From Astrothelium macrocarpum (taxonomy: Eukaryota > Ascomycota > Dothideomycetes > Trypetheliales > Trypetheliaceae): 64,000 nucleotides of DNA. The translations under genes were made by a program, and so were the position numbers. Below, piece after piece: positions 47,113 through 57,795 of the stretch. The notes beneath the pieces were generated by a model that made no database searches, was not told the DNA's origin, and worked only from the letters and a program-made list of their open reading frames with translations. Location of the stretch: NCBI GenBank assembly GCA_021030915.1, contig JAGEMR010000038.1, positions 62,001 to 126,000 of the forward strand, given 5' to 3'. Each line of letters begins with the position of its first letter. The first letter of the stretch is position 1.

Positions 47113-47945
47113 GATTTCCGCTTCCCAGAGAGCTGAAAGGTAGCAGGATCAAGAGTCTGAGACCAAAGAATCGTTTATCTTGGTGGCAGAGGAAGGCTTG
47201 CCAGCAATTGAATACCTATTGACTTTGACTGGAATGGACAATAGCTTGGCAAAGTCACCCCGAGCTCGGTCGGGTTGTTGCCATGCCATGATGTCATTGG
47301 TCAGCAAACGCCCAGGTAAGGCTTCACGTAGCAAAGTTACTTTACTATCTTTCGGTCTTCCGATTGCTTGTTGAGCGGAACTCAAACAGTGGGATAAGCA
47401 CGATTTGTGTCCCGGGGTGCCCATGATAAATCGCGTAGCACGATGTACAGATGGGAGGAATAATGAGTACTACGGAAATCCTACTGCACACGGCATTTAG
47501 GTCAAAAATTGACGTTCAAAATGCCAAGTCAGGCGATGCATCTCTCTCCGCTTTGTATAAATCGAAAACCATGTTTTTTCTCATTCTGTAGTTCCCTTAA
47601 GCGGCGCTGTTCGACCTAACCTTTCCCGTATTTACATAACTTGCCTTCTTGCAGAGCACAGATGTGCTTACCTCAAACGAACACTAGGCATGGTTGTCTT
47701 TCGAGCTCTGATTCCCCTCATTTTTAAGCATTTGTAGATCCTACGCCAAGGTTTCACTGGAGCTGGGACTTTTTATTAAATCTAAATTGGAGATGGTTGA
47801 ACCAGAGCGCTCGAGGATGGGTAGAAAACGGTTGGGTGCAATTAAAGTTCTTGGTGCATAGGGGCATCATCAAAGTCTTCTTCACGACCACGAGCCTTCG
47901 CCGCATTGGATGCCTGCGCATGCGCAGTGCTTTCACTAATCCTTG
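47113..47945. other. Intergenic region between LSM6 and GMC oxidoreductase
   Basis: Holds the LSM6 promoter and the 3' side of the GMC gene. A 91-codon minus ORF at 47149-47424 overlaps the likely LSM6 5' UTR and has no domain. Nothing else is recognised. Confidence 0.5.
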
Positions 47946-49950
47946 TCAGTAACACGATCTCAACATTAGCAGTCCTGGAAGAGATGTCGTGAACATGTTA
48001 ATGGTCTTCTGCTCATACCTCATTTGTTCTATACGTTCTCTACCCATTGCTTCCCGCTTGATATCATCCGCTATCTTCTCCGCAAGCATATAGACACTGC
48101 CCTGAGTGTGTCCTGGCGGACAATTTGGAAACGCACTGGCGTCTACAACTCTCAGACTCTTGACTCTCACTACCTTTCCCTTTCCATCAAGAACCCTCAT
48201 TTCATCACCATCTTTCCCCATCCGATTCGTTGCGCTTGCATGATGAATGGTGATCACCGTCTCTCGTAAGAAAGCCAGGATCTCTTCATCGCTTTGAACT
48301 TGCGGACCCGGAAAAATTTCCTCACCCACCGTAATTCCGGTCGCAGCGAAGGCTTGACGTGCCCGTTTGAACCCTGCAATACAGACTTCTTGGTCTGTTT
48401 TGTCGACCAGCCAATTGGGTGAGATGAGCGGGTTTGCAAATGGATCGGCAGAGGCCAGCGTAACATTGCCACGAGAAAGAGGAGCCACGTCAACAACGAG
48501 CATGGTCGCGTACATATTGGTATCATCAGGGGCCACAGGAGCGAATTGTGTAGTCAGTGGGATGATTTCCAGCTCAGGCCAATCAGCGGGAAAGGTGGAG
48601 AGGGCGCTTAAAGAAGAATCAGACATGCTGGAGCGTAGTGGCTCAGGCACTTTTTCCCAGCCCACAAAGTCGTAGTGCGCGCTGGTCAAGGGCCCCGAAG
48701 CAGTATCGAGAAAGTCATGGGTAGCGCTCTTGGCGAACTCCGGTTGTGTCTGCAGAGCGGTACCTGTTGTGACATTGACGCGACTTACAGGGCCAAACAT
48801 AGGCTGATCCCACATATTCTGGCCTACACCTGGGAGGTCAGCGATGACTGGTATGCCAAAGCGCTCAAGCGTAGCGGAAGGGCCAATGCCAGAGAGCATT
48901 AGGAGCTGAGGCGACTTGAAAGTTCCAGCAGAAAGAATGATCTCTCTTCGTGCGCTCAAGACGTATGGCATCCCCCCAGTAGACACATTCACGCCTGTAG
49001 CTGTTTTGTGCTTGTCGAAGACAATTTTCGTAGCAAGCGTATTATGGTAAATCTGTAGATTGGTTCGCGGACTGTTCAGCGCCTCAGCTAGAAAGGATGT
49101 CTGTGATGAGCTGCGCGTTCCACGTTCTGGGTCAATAGTAACAGTAGCCTCCCCGAAGCCCATTAGCTTACCACTGTTTAGGCCAGGAATTGGTGTCAGG
49201 CCTAGCTTCTCGAATGCTTTATGGACAAAGGACGATAGAGGCTGAAAATACCCAGGGTAAGAAACATGCAGGGGGCCTCCTGAAGAGCTGAATGCGTCGA
49301 GATCGTAAGTTAGGAGTTTTGCATTACTGAGACCGATTTTGGCTGGATCTGGAGGTGTGAATCGAGTGCTCTTTTTGAAGTACTTCAACACGTTTCCCCA
49401 CGTGTAGCCTGAGTCGCCAATCAGTTCAGCCCACTGGTTGTAGGTACCAGTTGTTCCTCTATGGTATGCCATATAATTTCTGGAAGAACCTCCTCCAAGC
49501 GTTTTGCCTTGCGTATAGTGAATGACTCTACCATTTAAGCCTGGCTGAGGTTCGGTAATCAACGACCAATCAATCAAAGGATGCGGCGTGGCAGGATGAC
49601 CGTCGACAACGAGGGGAGATGAGTATTGTGGAGCGTCTGCTGGAATTTGACTAATATTCCCATTGTCGAGCTCGTAGAAACCCCCAGCTTCGACCACAGC
49701 GACAGAAATGGACGAATCTTCTGAGAGTCGATTTGCCAACACAAGGCCAGCGGTCCCGCCTCCAATGATCTCAATTTTCTGTTAGAAATTCCAGATCCGG
49801 ATTCGTGAGGAAAGATTATCATACAACGTAGTCAAAAGTGGCATTAACAGCAAGCACACCAAATGACGATCCGAGCAGCTTTCCTGACTGGTGCAAGAAC
49901 TGGGCAAAGCCATAATCGGAGAAAAGGAGAAGCACGAGACAACACCACAT
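47946..49950 (-). CDS. Secreted GMC-family FAD oxidoreductase
   Basis: Exons 49825-49950 and 47946-49769 (55-nt intron with CTAAC branch site and TTGAG acceptor) encode 649 residues. A signal peptide (MWCCLVLLLFSDYGFA) precedes the FAD-binding fold: FDYVIIGGGTAGLVLANRL (about 39-57), VAVVEAGG, and GKTLGGGSSRNYMAYHRG. The GMC C-terminal catalytic region shows TIHHASATNRMG (about 550) and NCPPGHTQGSVYMLAEKIADDI (about 595), with the histidines used to abstract a proton from the alcohol substrate. Relatives include glucose dehydrogenases/oxidases and aryl-alcohol oxidases. The exact substrate is not readable. Several NxS/T sequons fit secretion. It is divergent from the Zn(II)2Cys6 regulator gene, 546 bp apart, which suggests co-regulation. 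Confidence 0.94.
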
Positions 49951-50496
49951 CGTGATGCTATCGGGGGGGTCCAAGAACAAGGAGGGAGTTATTTGCAAAT
50001 CATGAGAATGCGATGAGAATGACCACACAATCAAAGCAAAAGGACTATGGGATGTCAAGGCAATCGCCTTTTTTAGAGTGTGGGTAGTGAGTTGGTGCTC
50101 ACCGGAAGATTCATAACTATTTCATGGCTTACCAAAGGGCGCAGTCATCATGCGTCATTGTCGCTACCATTTCGCGACTACAGGCGTCTTATTCGTACAT
50201 GTTGGTACTTATCGACTTCATACTAGACGTAGCTGCTCTGTCTGTTTGTTGCAATCCTCTGAATAGATCCGGAGGTAATCGAAATTCGATACCTACCTAG
50301 GTAGGTCGGGTCCAGACGAAGGTCAAAACATGGCTTCCACTAAGCCACTCTAGGTCAGTAGCGTATCTTCTAGCGTTGGTGCTGTCCCATCTTCCGAGCA
50401 GCATTTCCTAAATGAGGGTCTTGTACCATCCGAGCACCTTCCCTTGTTCTTCAGGCTTCTACACAATGTCGGTCTTCAAGGCCTCCACAGTCGAAT
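49951..50496. promoter_or_regulatory. Divergent promoter of GMC oxidoreductase and Zn(II)2Cys6 regulator
   Basis: Shared 5' region of about 550 bp. It contains a 16-bp perfect palindrome at 50291-50306, CCGG cores near 50101 and 50270 that could form half-sites for a Zn(II)2Cys6 factor, and out-of-frame ATGs at 50412 and 50466 before the regulator start. Confidence 0.55.
50291..50306. promoter_or_regulatory. 16-bp perfect palindrome in divergent promoter
   Basis: ACCTACCTAGGTAGGT reads the same on both strands. It lies between the divergent GMC and regulator genes. It could be a dimer-binding site, but similar TACCTAGGTA tracts are, as I recall, common in fungal intergenic DNA. Confidence 0.4.
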
Positions 50497-52000
50497 ATGA
50501 CCCACCGAAAAGGCGAAGTCAAGTCCAGAACTGGTTGCCTGACATGCAAGCTGAGAAAAGTAAAGGTAGGCATGTTGTGGATTGCCTTTCGTGGGTACAT
50601 ACTTACCGACATCGCAGTGTGATGAAACTCGCCCTACATGCAAGAATTGCAGCCGTTATTATAAAAATGCAGGTGCTTGCCAATGGGTCGAGAAGGGAAA
50701 GATTAGGCAGGAATGGGAACGGGAACAACGCGTGACAAAAGTTTTCCACAAAGCTTCCTCCCGAGGTCTAGCTCACGTGTATCCTCTGGCCAATCTCGAG
50801 CCTAGCAAAGGCCTAAGCAGCTGTGCCTCATCTCAGGAAGCACGATTGTTCCATCATTTCACAACTGTCACGTGTGAAACGCTGCCGCTTTGCCCCGACC
50901 CCGCGGCATTGCAGTTGTGGGCTTATGCAGTCCCTCGGATTGCATGCGAGCCTGGATATCTACGTTCTGTAGTGCTCGCAACAGCTGCTCTTCATTATTA
51001 TGAGCTGAAGCCTGATGATAGGTCCATGCTCGATAGGGCATCCCATCTTTATGGCAGGGGTTTGCGGGCGCTGAGCAAAGACATGGCAAAGCCTGACGTA
51101 TCAAATGCTGAGAAACTGGTTATGGCATCGCTCTTGATCAGTCTTTTATCCAGCCGATTTACACGGACACTGTCTAATAGCAAGACTTTCACACCGGCTT
51201 TGGAGTACTTTCGCGTGGCCAAGGGCAATGCTGCACTCCTTGGAGCGATGGCGAAGTGGATCCAAGAAAGCCCCTTGAAAGGATACTTAGCATCGGGAAC
51301 AAGGACGCCAAGTGACGTTGACATCCGGTCTTCTTCCTCAATCTCTTATCTGCCCGGTCTTAAAAGGGAGCCAAGTACAGCTCTGACAAAATCGAAGCAA
51401 AGCTTTCTCTTCATTCATCAGAGCGGGCCTGCTCTTGACGGTCACGCAGTAAGCACAGTGAGATCCCGTGTCATGATTGATTATCGGAGCAGCAAACGAA
51501 AATGCGCGGGAGAACAACAAGTTGGAGGAGATCCTAATGCCATCTTTCGGACCCATAGGCAACAGGCCTCGAACAGCAAGGATATAATAAATGTAAATCT
51601 CCTCGATGCAATTGCACCTCCCGCAGATCCAACATTCTCTTACCTTTTACGCGATATTTCACCTGAGCACGCGCATTATGGCGTCTACAGCGCTTATCTT
51701 GGACTCCTGAATGCTAATCTCTTTGCTATTCGCAATGGCGAGCCAAAGCACTTTGTTCGGAAGCGCCTCTCGACCATGCCTGCACGAACGCCCATAGAGT
51801 TTATTGAGTTGGTCGAAAAACAAGATGAACGAGCATTAGTGATGATGATGCACCATTACGCGCTGCTCAAGCTCGTAGATGATGCTTGGTGGATTAAAGG
51901 GACGCCAGAATACAATTTCGAAGGATTGTTGGGGATGATAAGGAGCCACTGGGATTGGGCTTTGCAGAGACCAAGAATGATCATGCAGCATGGAAATTGA
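50497..52000 (+). CDS. Zn(II)2Cys6 fungal transcription factor
   Basis: Exons 50497-50565 and 50618-52000 (52-nt intron) encode 483 residues. The binuclear zinc cluster spans the intron: C14, C17, C24, C31, C34, C44 (GCLTCKLRKVKC, RPTCKNC, AGAC), the classical C-x2-C-x6-C-x6-C-x2-C-x9-C form of Gal4-type regulators. It is followed by a basic/helical linker and a fungal-TF regulatory domain (for example YLRSVVLATAALHYYELKP, LYGRGLRALSKDM). The short length and conserved block place it in the fungal_trans_2-like group. It sits inside the putative cluster next to the GMC oxidoreductase and is the natural candidate for its pathway-specific regulator (inference). Upstream out-of-frame ATGs may limit translation. 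Confidence 0.93.
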
Positions 52001-52829
52001 GATGCCGCTCAATGTTCAAAGCTGATTCAAAACAAATAACATTACGTGTGGTGCATTACATCATTTTGAATATCGTGAGCGTAATCCAGTTCGTGACCGT
52101 GAATTTGGTGGGATTCAGACGGGAAGCCATTGTGCCGTCTATCACATATATATTACAAAGAAGCAAGATCGAAATGGGACATCTCCCGTGGCCGAATGTC
52201 ATTCGAGGCATCAAATTCGGTAGACGAATCGGCGTGGCCTGGGAAAGGTCTGATTGTGAGCAGCATCGGGGTCCTTTCTACGAGATGTGGCGCGAATATA
52301 TCTTTCGCAATCGCAGGTGGCGTTTCTTGTTGCAACCCCTCTCCGTGAGACCAATTCCGTAATTTCCGTTCTGAAATTAACACACGGGCCACCACCACCA
52401 AATTAACAATTTTTGAAACCACAATTCGCGACTTGCATCTTTATAAAAATCATAGAATCAATAACTGAATAAATTAGTATTATCTTGACAGCAGCAAAAA
52501 AAATGTTAGATTTGATTGAGTCTAAAGCGAATTAAAGTTTCGAGAGCTATTAATTTGGTGATGGTGGCCCGTGTGTCGATTTCGGAATGGAATTGGTCTC
52601 AAGGAGAGCTACCTACGGTAACGTACCTTACCTTGCCTGATGCCAAAAAGTTGACACTGCGGCCACGATGTTTTTCGCTATGATAGCAGCATTTGTAGAA
52701 TGTATTCAAGCCTAACTCGCTCTCACTTCGAGCTTGTTTCCTTGGGACGCGCTCAGTCTGCACATCATTAGGTTCGATCTTCAATTAAAATCCCAGCTCT
52801 TTCAGTTCTTTCCTTGGCTAGAAGAGACC
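52001..52829. other. Intergenic region
   Basis: About 830 bp between the regulator stop and the histidine-phosphatase start. AT-rich around 52430-52550. Short ORFs without family resemblance. Confidence 0.5.
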
Positions 52830-53804
52830 ATGGCACCAACTCTCATATTAATTCGTCATGCACAAGCTCTGCACAACGTCGCTCGAGATTATTCCCTGGC
52901 CGATCCACCGCTCTCCGAACTTGGTCATGAGCAATGCAAGAAATTGGCAGAACACTTCGGCGCCGAACAACCTCTATTAGCCAAGATTGAGTGCATTATA
53001 GCGAGCCCAATGAGACGTACCCTACAGACAACACAGGAGAGTCTTGAAGGAGTTATAGGGAAAGGCGTCAAAGTTGAGGCTGATGCCCGTTGGCAAGGTG
53101 AGCTATGGAAGATTCCTAGTCATAGCTTTATAGTTGAATGGCCTGGAATTTGAGCTCAGTACTGTAAAATGCTTTGGTCGTGATGATTCCATGATGGTGA
53201 ATGAAAGACTGTGACCTGTTCGAAGGAATCAAAAAACCACGCAATATTTAAGCACTCTTTACTTGTTTGCCATGCTTTGCACATAATTTCTTGAGCATAA
53301 TAACTGATACTTGAAACAGAAACATCCGACAAGCCATGTGATACGGGTAGTCCGATATCGAAAATGAAAGAGGAATTCCCAAATCTTGCCTTGTCTGGAT
53401 CCTTTGATACTGTTGACAACGCCTATCCTTCCAAGCGTGGAGTGTACGCCTTCACACAATCAGCAGTCATCGACAGGGGAATGTCAGCTCTGGCGGACCT
53501 TCGCAAGCGCCCCGAGAAAGTCATTGCCGTGGTGAGCCATTCCGGCTTCCTAAGAACCGCTATTGGACAAGCCCAGTGGAATAATGCCGACTATCGCATC
53601 TTCGATTTTACAGAGTCGAACGAATATGGACTGATCTTGAGGGAATGGGAGGAGACCGAGGAGAAAGGTGGCGGGTTGGGAACAAGTTACAAAGGCAGGG
53701 CGCCGATCGTGGAGGAGGATTTCCCCGAGGAAGCTATAGACAAGGTGAGAAAGCACCTTGGAATGCAGGTACATGGAGAAGCTACCGAAGAGGTACCAAG
53801 ATAG
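52830..53804 (+). CDS. Histidine phosphatase (phosphoglycerate-mutase-like) superfamily protein
   Basis: Exons 52830-53097 and 53320-53804 (222-nt intron) encode 250 residues. The RHG-type motif is LIRHAQALHN with H10 as the predicted phospho-acceptor. Later conserved pieces are SPMRRTLQTTQ with a catalytic Arg, SDKPCDTGSP rebuilt by splicing, and VVSHSGFLRTAIG (His near 162). This is the common fungal cytosolic phosphoglycerate-mutase-like family. Actual substrates of these proteins are mostly unknown. No signal peptide is seen. The intron is far longer than the 50-60 nt usual here, but both splice sites and the restored motif are clear. Its role, if any, in the surrounding oxidative cluster is not evident. 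Confidence 0.93.
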
Positions 53805-54054
53805 GATACCTTGAGGCATACATCAGGCCATTTATCATGAGGTTGGCATGATCACAACAAATAGACCTGAGATCAATAGAGCGATCACATGTTTTCACGG
53901 GTAAGTGCTTCCTGAACGGGTTGTAATAATTTTGCGTGAATTCTTACAAACGATTATCTGCGGACCAACTCTCCCTCATTTATTTAATATTCGAACGACT
54001 TGCTGACGCAACATTAGGGCTCGGCAGACTTAGCTGCGGGGCCTTCTATTACGG

Positions 54055-55738
54055 TCAATCACCAACTACTTTTGTGGTTACGGAGATTTGCTCAGGACTT
54101 TCCTCACTGTCCAAACGACCCGAGTCTAAAGCATCGTCCCTGTTCACTACTGGATACTCTGGGACCAGGTACGTCACCCATGTAGTGGTGGGAATGGCGG
54201 CAACAAAGAGCACAAACGCTACAATGAGATTCGTCATGGGCTTAATATGTAACGCGCCGACCCCGTTTGCCAGCGTGGAGCCGATCGACTCAAAAGACCG
54301 CAGAATCCCAACAGTCAGTGTCAAAGTAGAAACGTCTTGGTCAAAACTTCCAATGATCCAGTACACAAACATGTAGTGAGACTCATTCATGAACCTGATC
54401 GGTCTTAGGTCAATATAGGACATGCTGGACAGAAGCGGAATAAAGCTGACCTGAATAAGACATTTACGGCAAAACCCCGACCGAATCCAGGGAGATCCCA
54501 ATCAAGAGTCACTTTGCTTGGAGAGTTCTCGTACAGATTTTCATTAGCAACCTGCCAGCCAAAAAGAGCAAGAAGGATAGCTGCAAAGATTGCCCATACT
54601 ATTTTGGCTATTGTTGGACGGCGCACGAACTTCAAGTCCAAGAACCAACCCCAGAAGATATTAGCAGCTGTGGCAGCGATGCCTGAAGTCAAAGCTCCTA
54701 AGGTTCGTGCTCGAACCGAAAAGTATCTTGTCAGGTAAATTCCTTGATACGTTCCATTCCATGTGCCAACGATGCAGATTGAAATGAGCAAAAAGATGCG
54801 CTTTCCTAAAATTAGCTTTCCAACTCGGTGAAGTTCGGATAGGATATTTTTGGATTTTGTCGGATCTCCCACTTTTGTTCCATCCGAACGGATGACCTTG
54901 TCGGGTGAAGAAACGAGAAAGGCTAATGGTAGACCAAGACATTGGAGACCGATTAGTGTAAGATATGTGGTATAACCTACTTTGCCCGTCTTCTTTCTGT
55001 GTATGTTTAGAGACAGCTGAATAGAGGATCCAATCAATTGACCCAGCTCTCGCAGTCCGAGCCAGACCCCAGCTATATACCAGAAGCCACTCGTCAGTCT
55101 CTGCTCTACGATTGGGACTGGAAGGGCATCACTCACTTGCCCTGCCACGGTCACCAACGTGTGGATACCCGAGGGCGATGGCTCCTTCAGTGGCCCAGAA
55201 TGCGGACGCAGCGATCCCACAGGTGGTTGCTCCAAAGAGGACGAACCACTGCGTGCCGTAACGATTATTCATGTACAAAGATGCAGAGTAGGGCGCGTAT
55301 CCAAGAGTTCCGAGTATTAGGATCGGTTTCAAACCGAACTTGTTAGCAAGGGCGCCAAATACTGAACATCCAAAAACCATGATTCTGGACACTTCAGCAG
55401 ATGTGATCATCATTTGAGCACACTTCTCTTGACTCACCCGAAAGTCAGAGCATTTGCGCCATTCACAAGGTATGGTTCCTGCTGTCTGCCTGCTCCAGTA
55501 CCTGTCTTTTTTAGTATTCCGTAGTTAATTTAATGTCAACGAAGCATATACTATTCAACGCGTTCCATATTCCAGGCTGAGTGAAAGAGATCAGCCCAAC
55601 GACGACTACACTCCACCAGGGACTGCGATAAAGGCGCCGAAACTTCGTCCTGAAATTTGGAGACGGAATTGGTACTTCCATACCCGTGTTGATTCTCGAA
55701 ATATCCGAGTCATCTTGGATTTGGGACATATTGGCCAT
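54055..55738 (-). CDS. UNC93-like polytopic membrane transporter
   Basis: Exons 55552-55738, 55438-55501, 55137-55384, 54451-55072 and 54055-54394 (introns 50, 53, 64 and 56 nt) encode 486 residues. The protein has about ten to twelve hydrophobic segments, beginning WWSVVVVGLISFTQPGIWNALNS. Family markers are GRQQEPYLVNGANALTFG, a conserved AFWATEGAIALGYPHVGDRG loop and GLRELGQLIGSSIQLSLN. These match the fungal UNC-93 (DUF895/MFS-like) proteins, mostly plasma-membrane or endosomal, with unknown substrates; some sit in secondary-metabolite clusters. A 64-nt second exon is needed for continuity. The start is the ATG at 55736-55738; another in-frame ATG lies nine bases downstream. It is divergent from the dioxygenase gene across 368 bp. 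Confidence 0.9.
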
Positions 55739-56106
55739 TTCTTGACGCCAAATTAGATAGTACAACTAGAAAAGCAGAACTTGGGCAGGGGAAACGATTC
55801 CTTGATTTGTAGTTACAACTCAAATATGGGCACCCGCAACTAAAATTTTAAAATATACCTTATTATAGTACGGGCTTTTTCTATTGCCTCTCTGGTGGCA
55901 AACCTCCGTCATGAGGTCGCAATAAGATGTTGGCCAGTTCAATGGCGTGCTCAATCGACAAGATGACGTTAATCGCAACCTCACATATCTTGGCGTGGAC
56001 GAAGATGGATATTGGCTTAAGTTTGCTAAAAGGGATCTCCTTAATAATTTCAATATTCTAAACTTTTGAAAATTGTTGTCATTCTCCAGGGGTTTCCTGA
56101 GTGAAG
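55739..56106. promoter_or_regulatory. Divergent promoter of UNC93-like and dioxygenase genes
   Basis: A shared 368-bp AT-rich interval. No clear Zn(II)2Cys6 CGG palindrome was seen, though CCTCCGTCATGAGGTCGC near 55896 has partial dyad symmetry. Confidence 0.4.
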
Positions 56107-57568
56107 ATGGCTGTAGCCGGTGCTGTTGCAACAAGAGCTGCAGATCATGCGGATCGAATCCGTGATGTAGACTACAACACTCAGAATGACAATGTAAATT
56201 TTCGCTTTAAAAGAAGTCTGTATGAGCCGTCGGTTTTCCTTCCGGCGCCATATGAAGCGGAGACCGAATTTCCCGTAGCACTCTCTCCGAACTTCTGGCC
56301 AGCAGGACTTCCAGAATTGGTTGCAGCAATCAAGAAATTATCCTTTTCTGGTATGATAAGAGATCTTCTCACAAAACATGGGGCAATCCTCTTCAAAGAC
56401 ATCCACATTCAAACTGCCTCAGATTTCTCCGAATTCGCTGCTGCCTTTGGCTGGACCGCACACGAGGATATTGGAAATCCTGTTCGGCGTACGCTTCTAG
56501 CACCAAATGTTGCAACGGCCAACGAAGGTCCGAACACTCAACCTGTGTATCCTCACAACGAGTTTGGATTAAGCCCGCATTACCCTCAATATGTCTTTTT
56601 CTATTGCGTCAGTGCACCAGAGACGGGAGGCGAAACGCCAATCAACAGCTCCATTGTTCTCTACGAGCAATTAAAACAAACCGTTCCAGAGTTCTTAGAT
56701 GCACTGGAAGCTAAGGTGATGGCACTCGGGAGAGCCCCAGAGAGTGCGGTGATGCTGATATTGAGTAGGGTGTCAAATACCAACTCTTTTATCCGAATAA
56801 GCCACGGGACGATGTTTCTTCACCCGGTACATCGGTATTGCAGTCGTACGGCAAGAACGTTTTTGATACAGACGATGTAGACGAAAGTAGAGCCAAAATT
56901 GAAAAAGAAATTAGGCGTCTCCCTACAGCAACCTGGCAATGGGAGAATCAATCCGAGTCTAATCAACTGGGGGACCTCAGAGTCTGGCAGAAACTACCTG
57001 GTAAACCGCCGCAGCTTGCATCTCTAAAATCTTTGCTGAACATCGCAGCGCTTCGAAAACATGGAACTACTGGTCGTATGGTTTTTTTCAACAATGTAGT
57101 GTCCAGGTTTCTGAACGCGCGTGCAAATGGTACATTACAGCCTCCGCACGTCAATCAAGAAGGGAAATACCAGCCTCCATGCTTCGTAAGTCCTGATCTC
57201 GTCTTGCGATGGAGACATGGCTGATCGCCTTCAGTACGGAGATGGTGCCTTGATTCCCGAACATTTTCTAGAAACTGCGTATCGAATTATCCAGTATGTA
57301 GACAGGTGAGTTTTCTTGGTGCAGAAGCAGCTGACAACAGTAGGGAAACAAGGTCTATGGTGACTTGGAAAGCTGGAGATGTATTGTTACTTGATGTACG
57401 TGTGACGAATGCATCCTTTTTAATCATTTGGACTAATCGTTCTATAGAACCATCAAGTTCAACACGCTCGTGAGCCGTGGACTGGGTAGGTTACCCTGAC
57501 ATTAATCTGCAACATGACTGATGTTATATTCGAGACCGAGAAAGCTCCTTGCGAGCTGTTGGGACTGA
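56107..57568 (+). CDS. TauD/TfdA-family Fe(II)/2-oxoglutarate dioxygenase
   Basis: Six exons (56107-56715, 56769-57185, 57235-57305, 57344-57395, 57448-57485, 57535-57568) encode 406 residues. The introns are 53, 49, 38, 52 and 49 nt. The Fe(II)-binding facial triad is seen as HNE in VYPHNEFG (H150, E152) and a distal His in LLDNHQVQHARE (about H389), followed by WTGPRKLLASCWD for 2-oxoglutarate binding. The fold belongs to the clavaminate-synthase-like TauD group. Fungal members hydroxylate diverse small molecules, and the substrate here is unknown. The third intron, at 38 nt, is extremely short but is the only one that keeps the frame. It is convergent with the MFS permease. Exact last exons rest on motif rebuilding and are well supported. 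Confidence 0.9.
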
Positions 57569-57795
57569 GGCAAGCCCGACGGACACTTGAATCACAACTA
57601 ATGCCGTTCGTGAAGATAAACATTCTTAAACCTTAGGGCATCAGTTGTCATTCCATACGGTGTTTTGGATTCATTCTTTACCGACTAAAGTTTCAGAGAT
57701 GCTTTATGCACTGCTGTTTTCAAGGTGCTCAGAGTACATAGCGGCTGTGTAATTAGGAATCAGCCATTTGCGAGAATGCATGTCTCTTTGTCCAC

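Noticed and set aside
47149..47424. 91-codon ATG ORF on the minus strand upstream of LSM6
   Set aside because: Overlaps the probable LSM6 promoter/5' UTR, no domain, unremarkable composition.
51955..52362. 135-codon plus ORF overlapping the end of the Zn(II)2Cys6 regulator
   Set aside because: Different frame from the regulator, no domain, no convincing splice site to extend the regulator into it.
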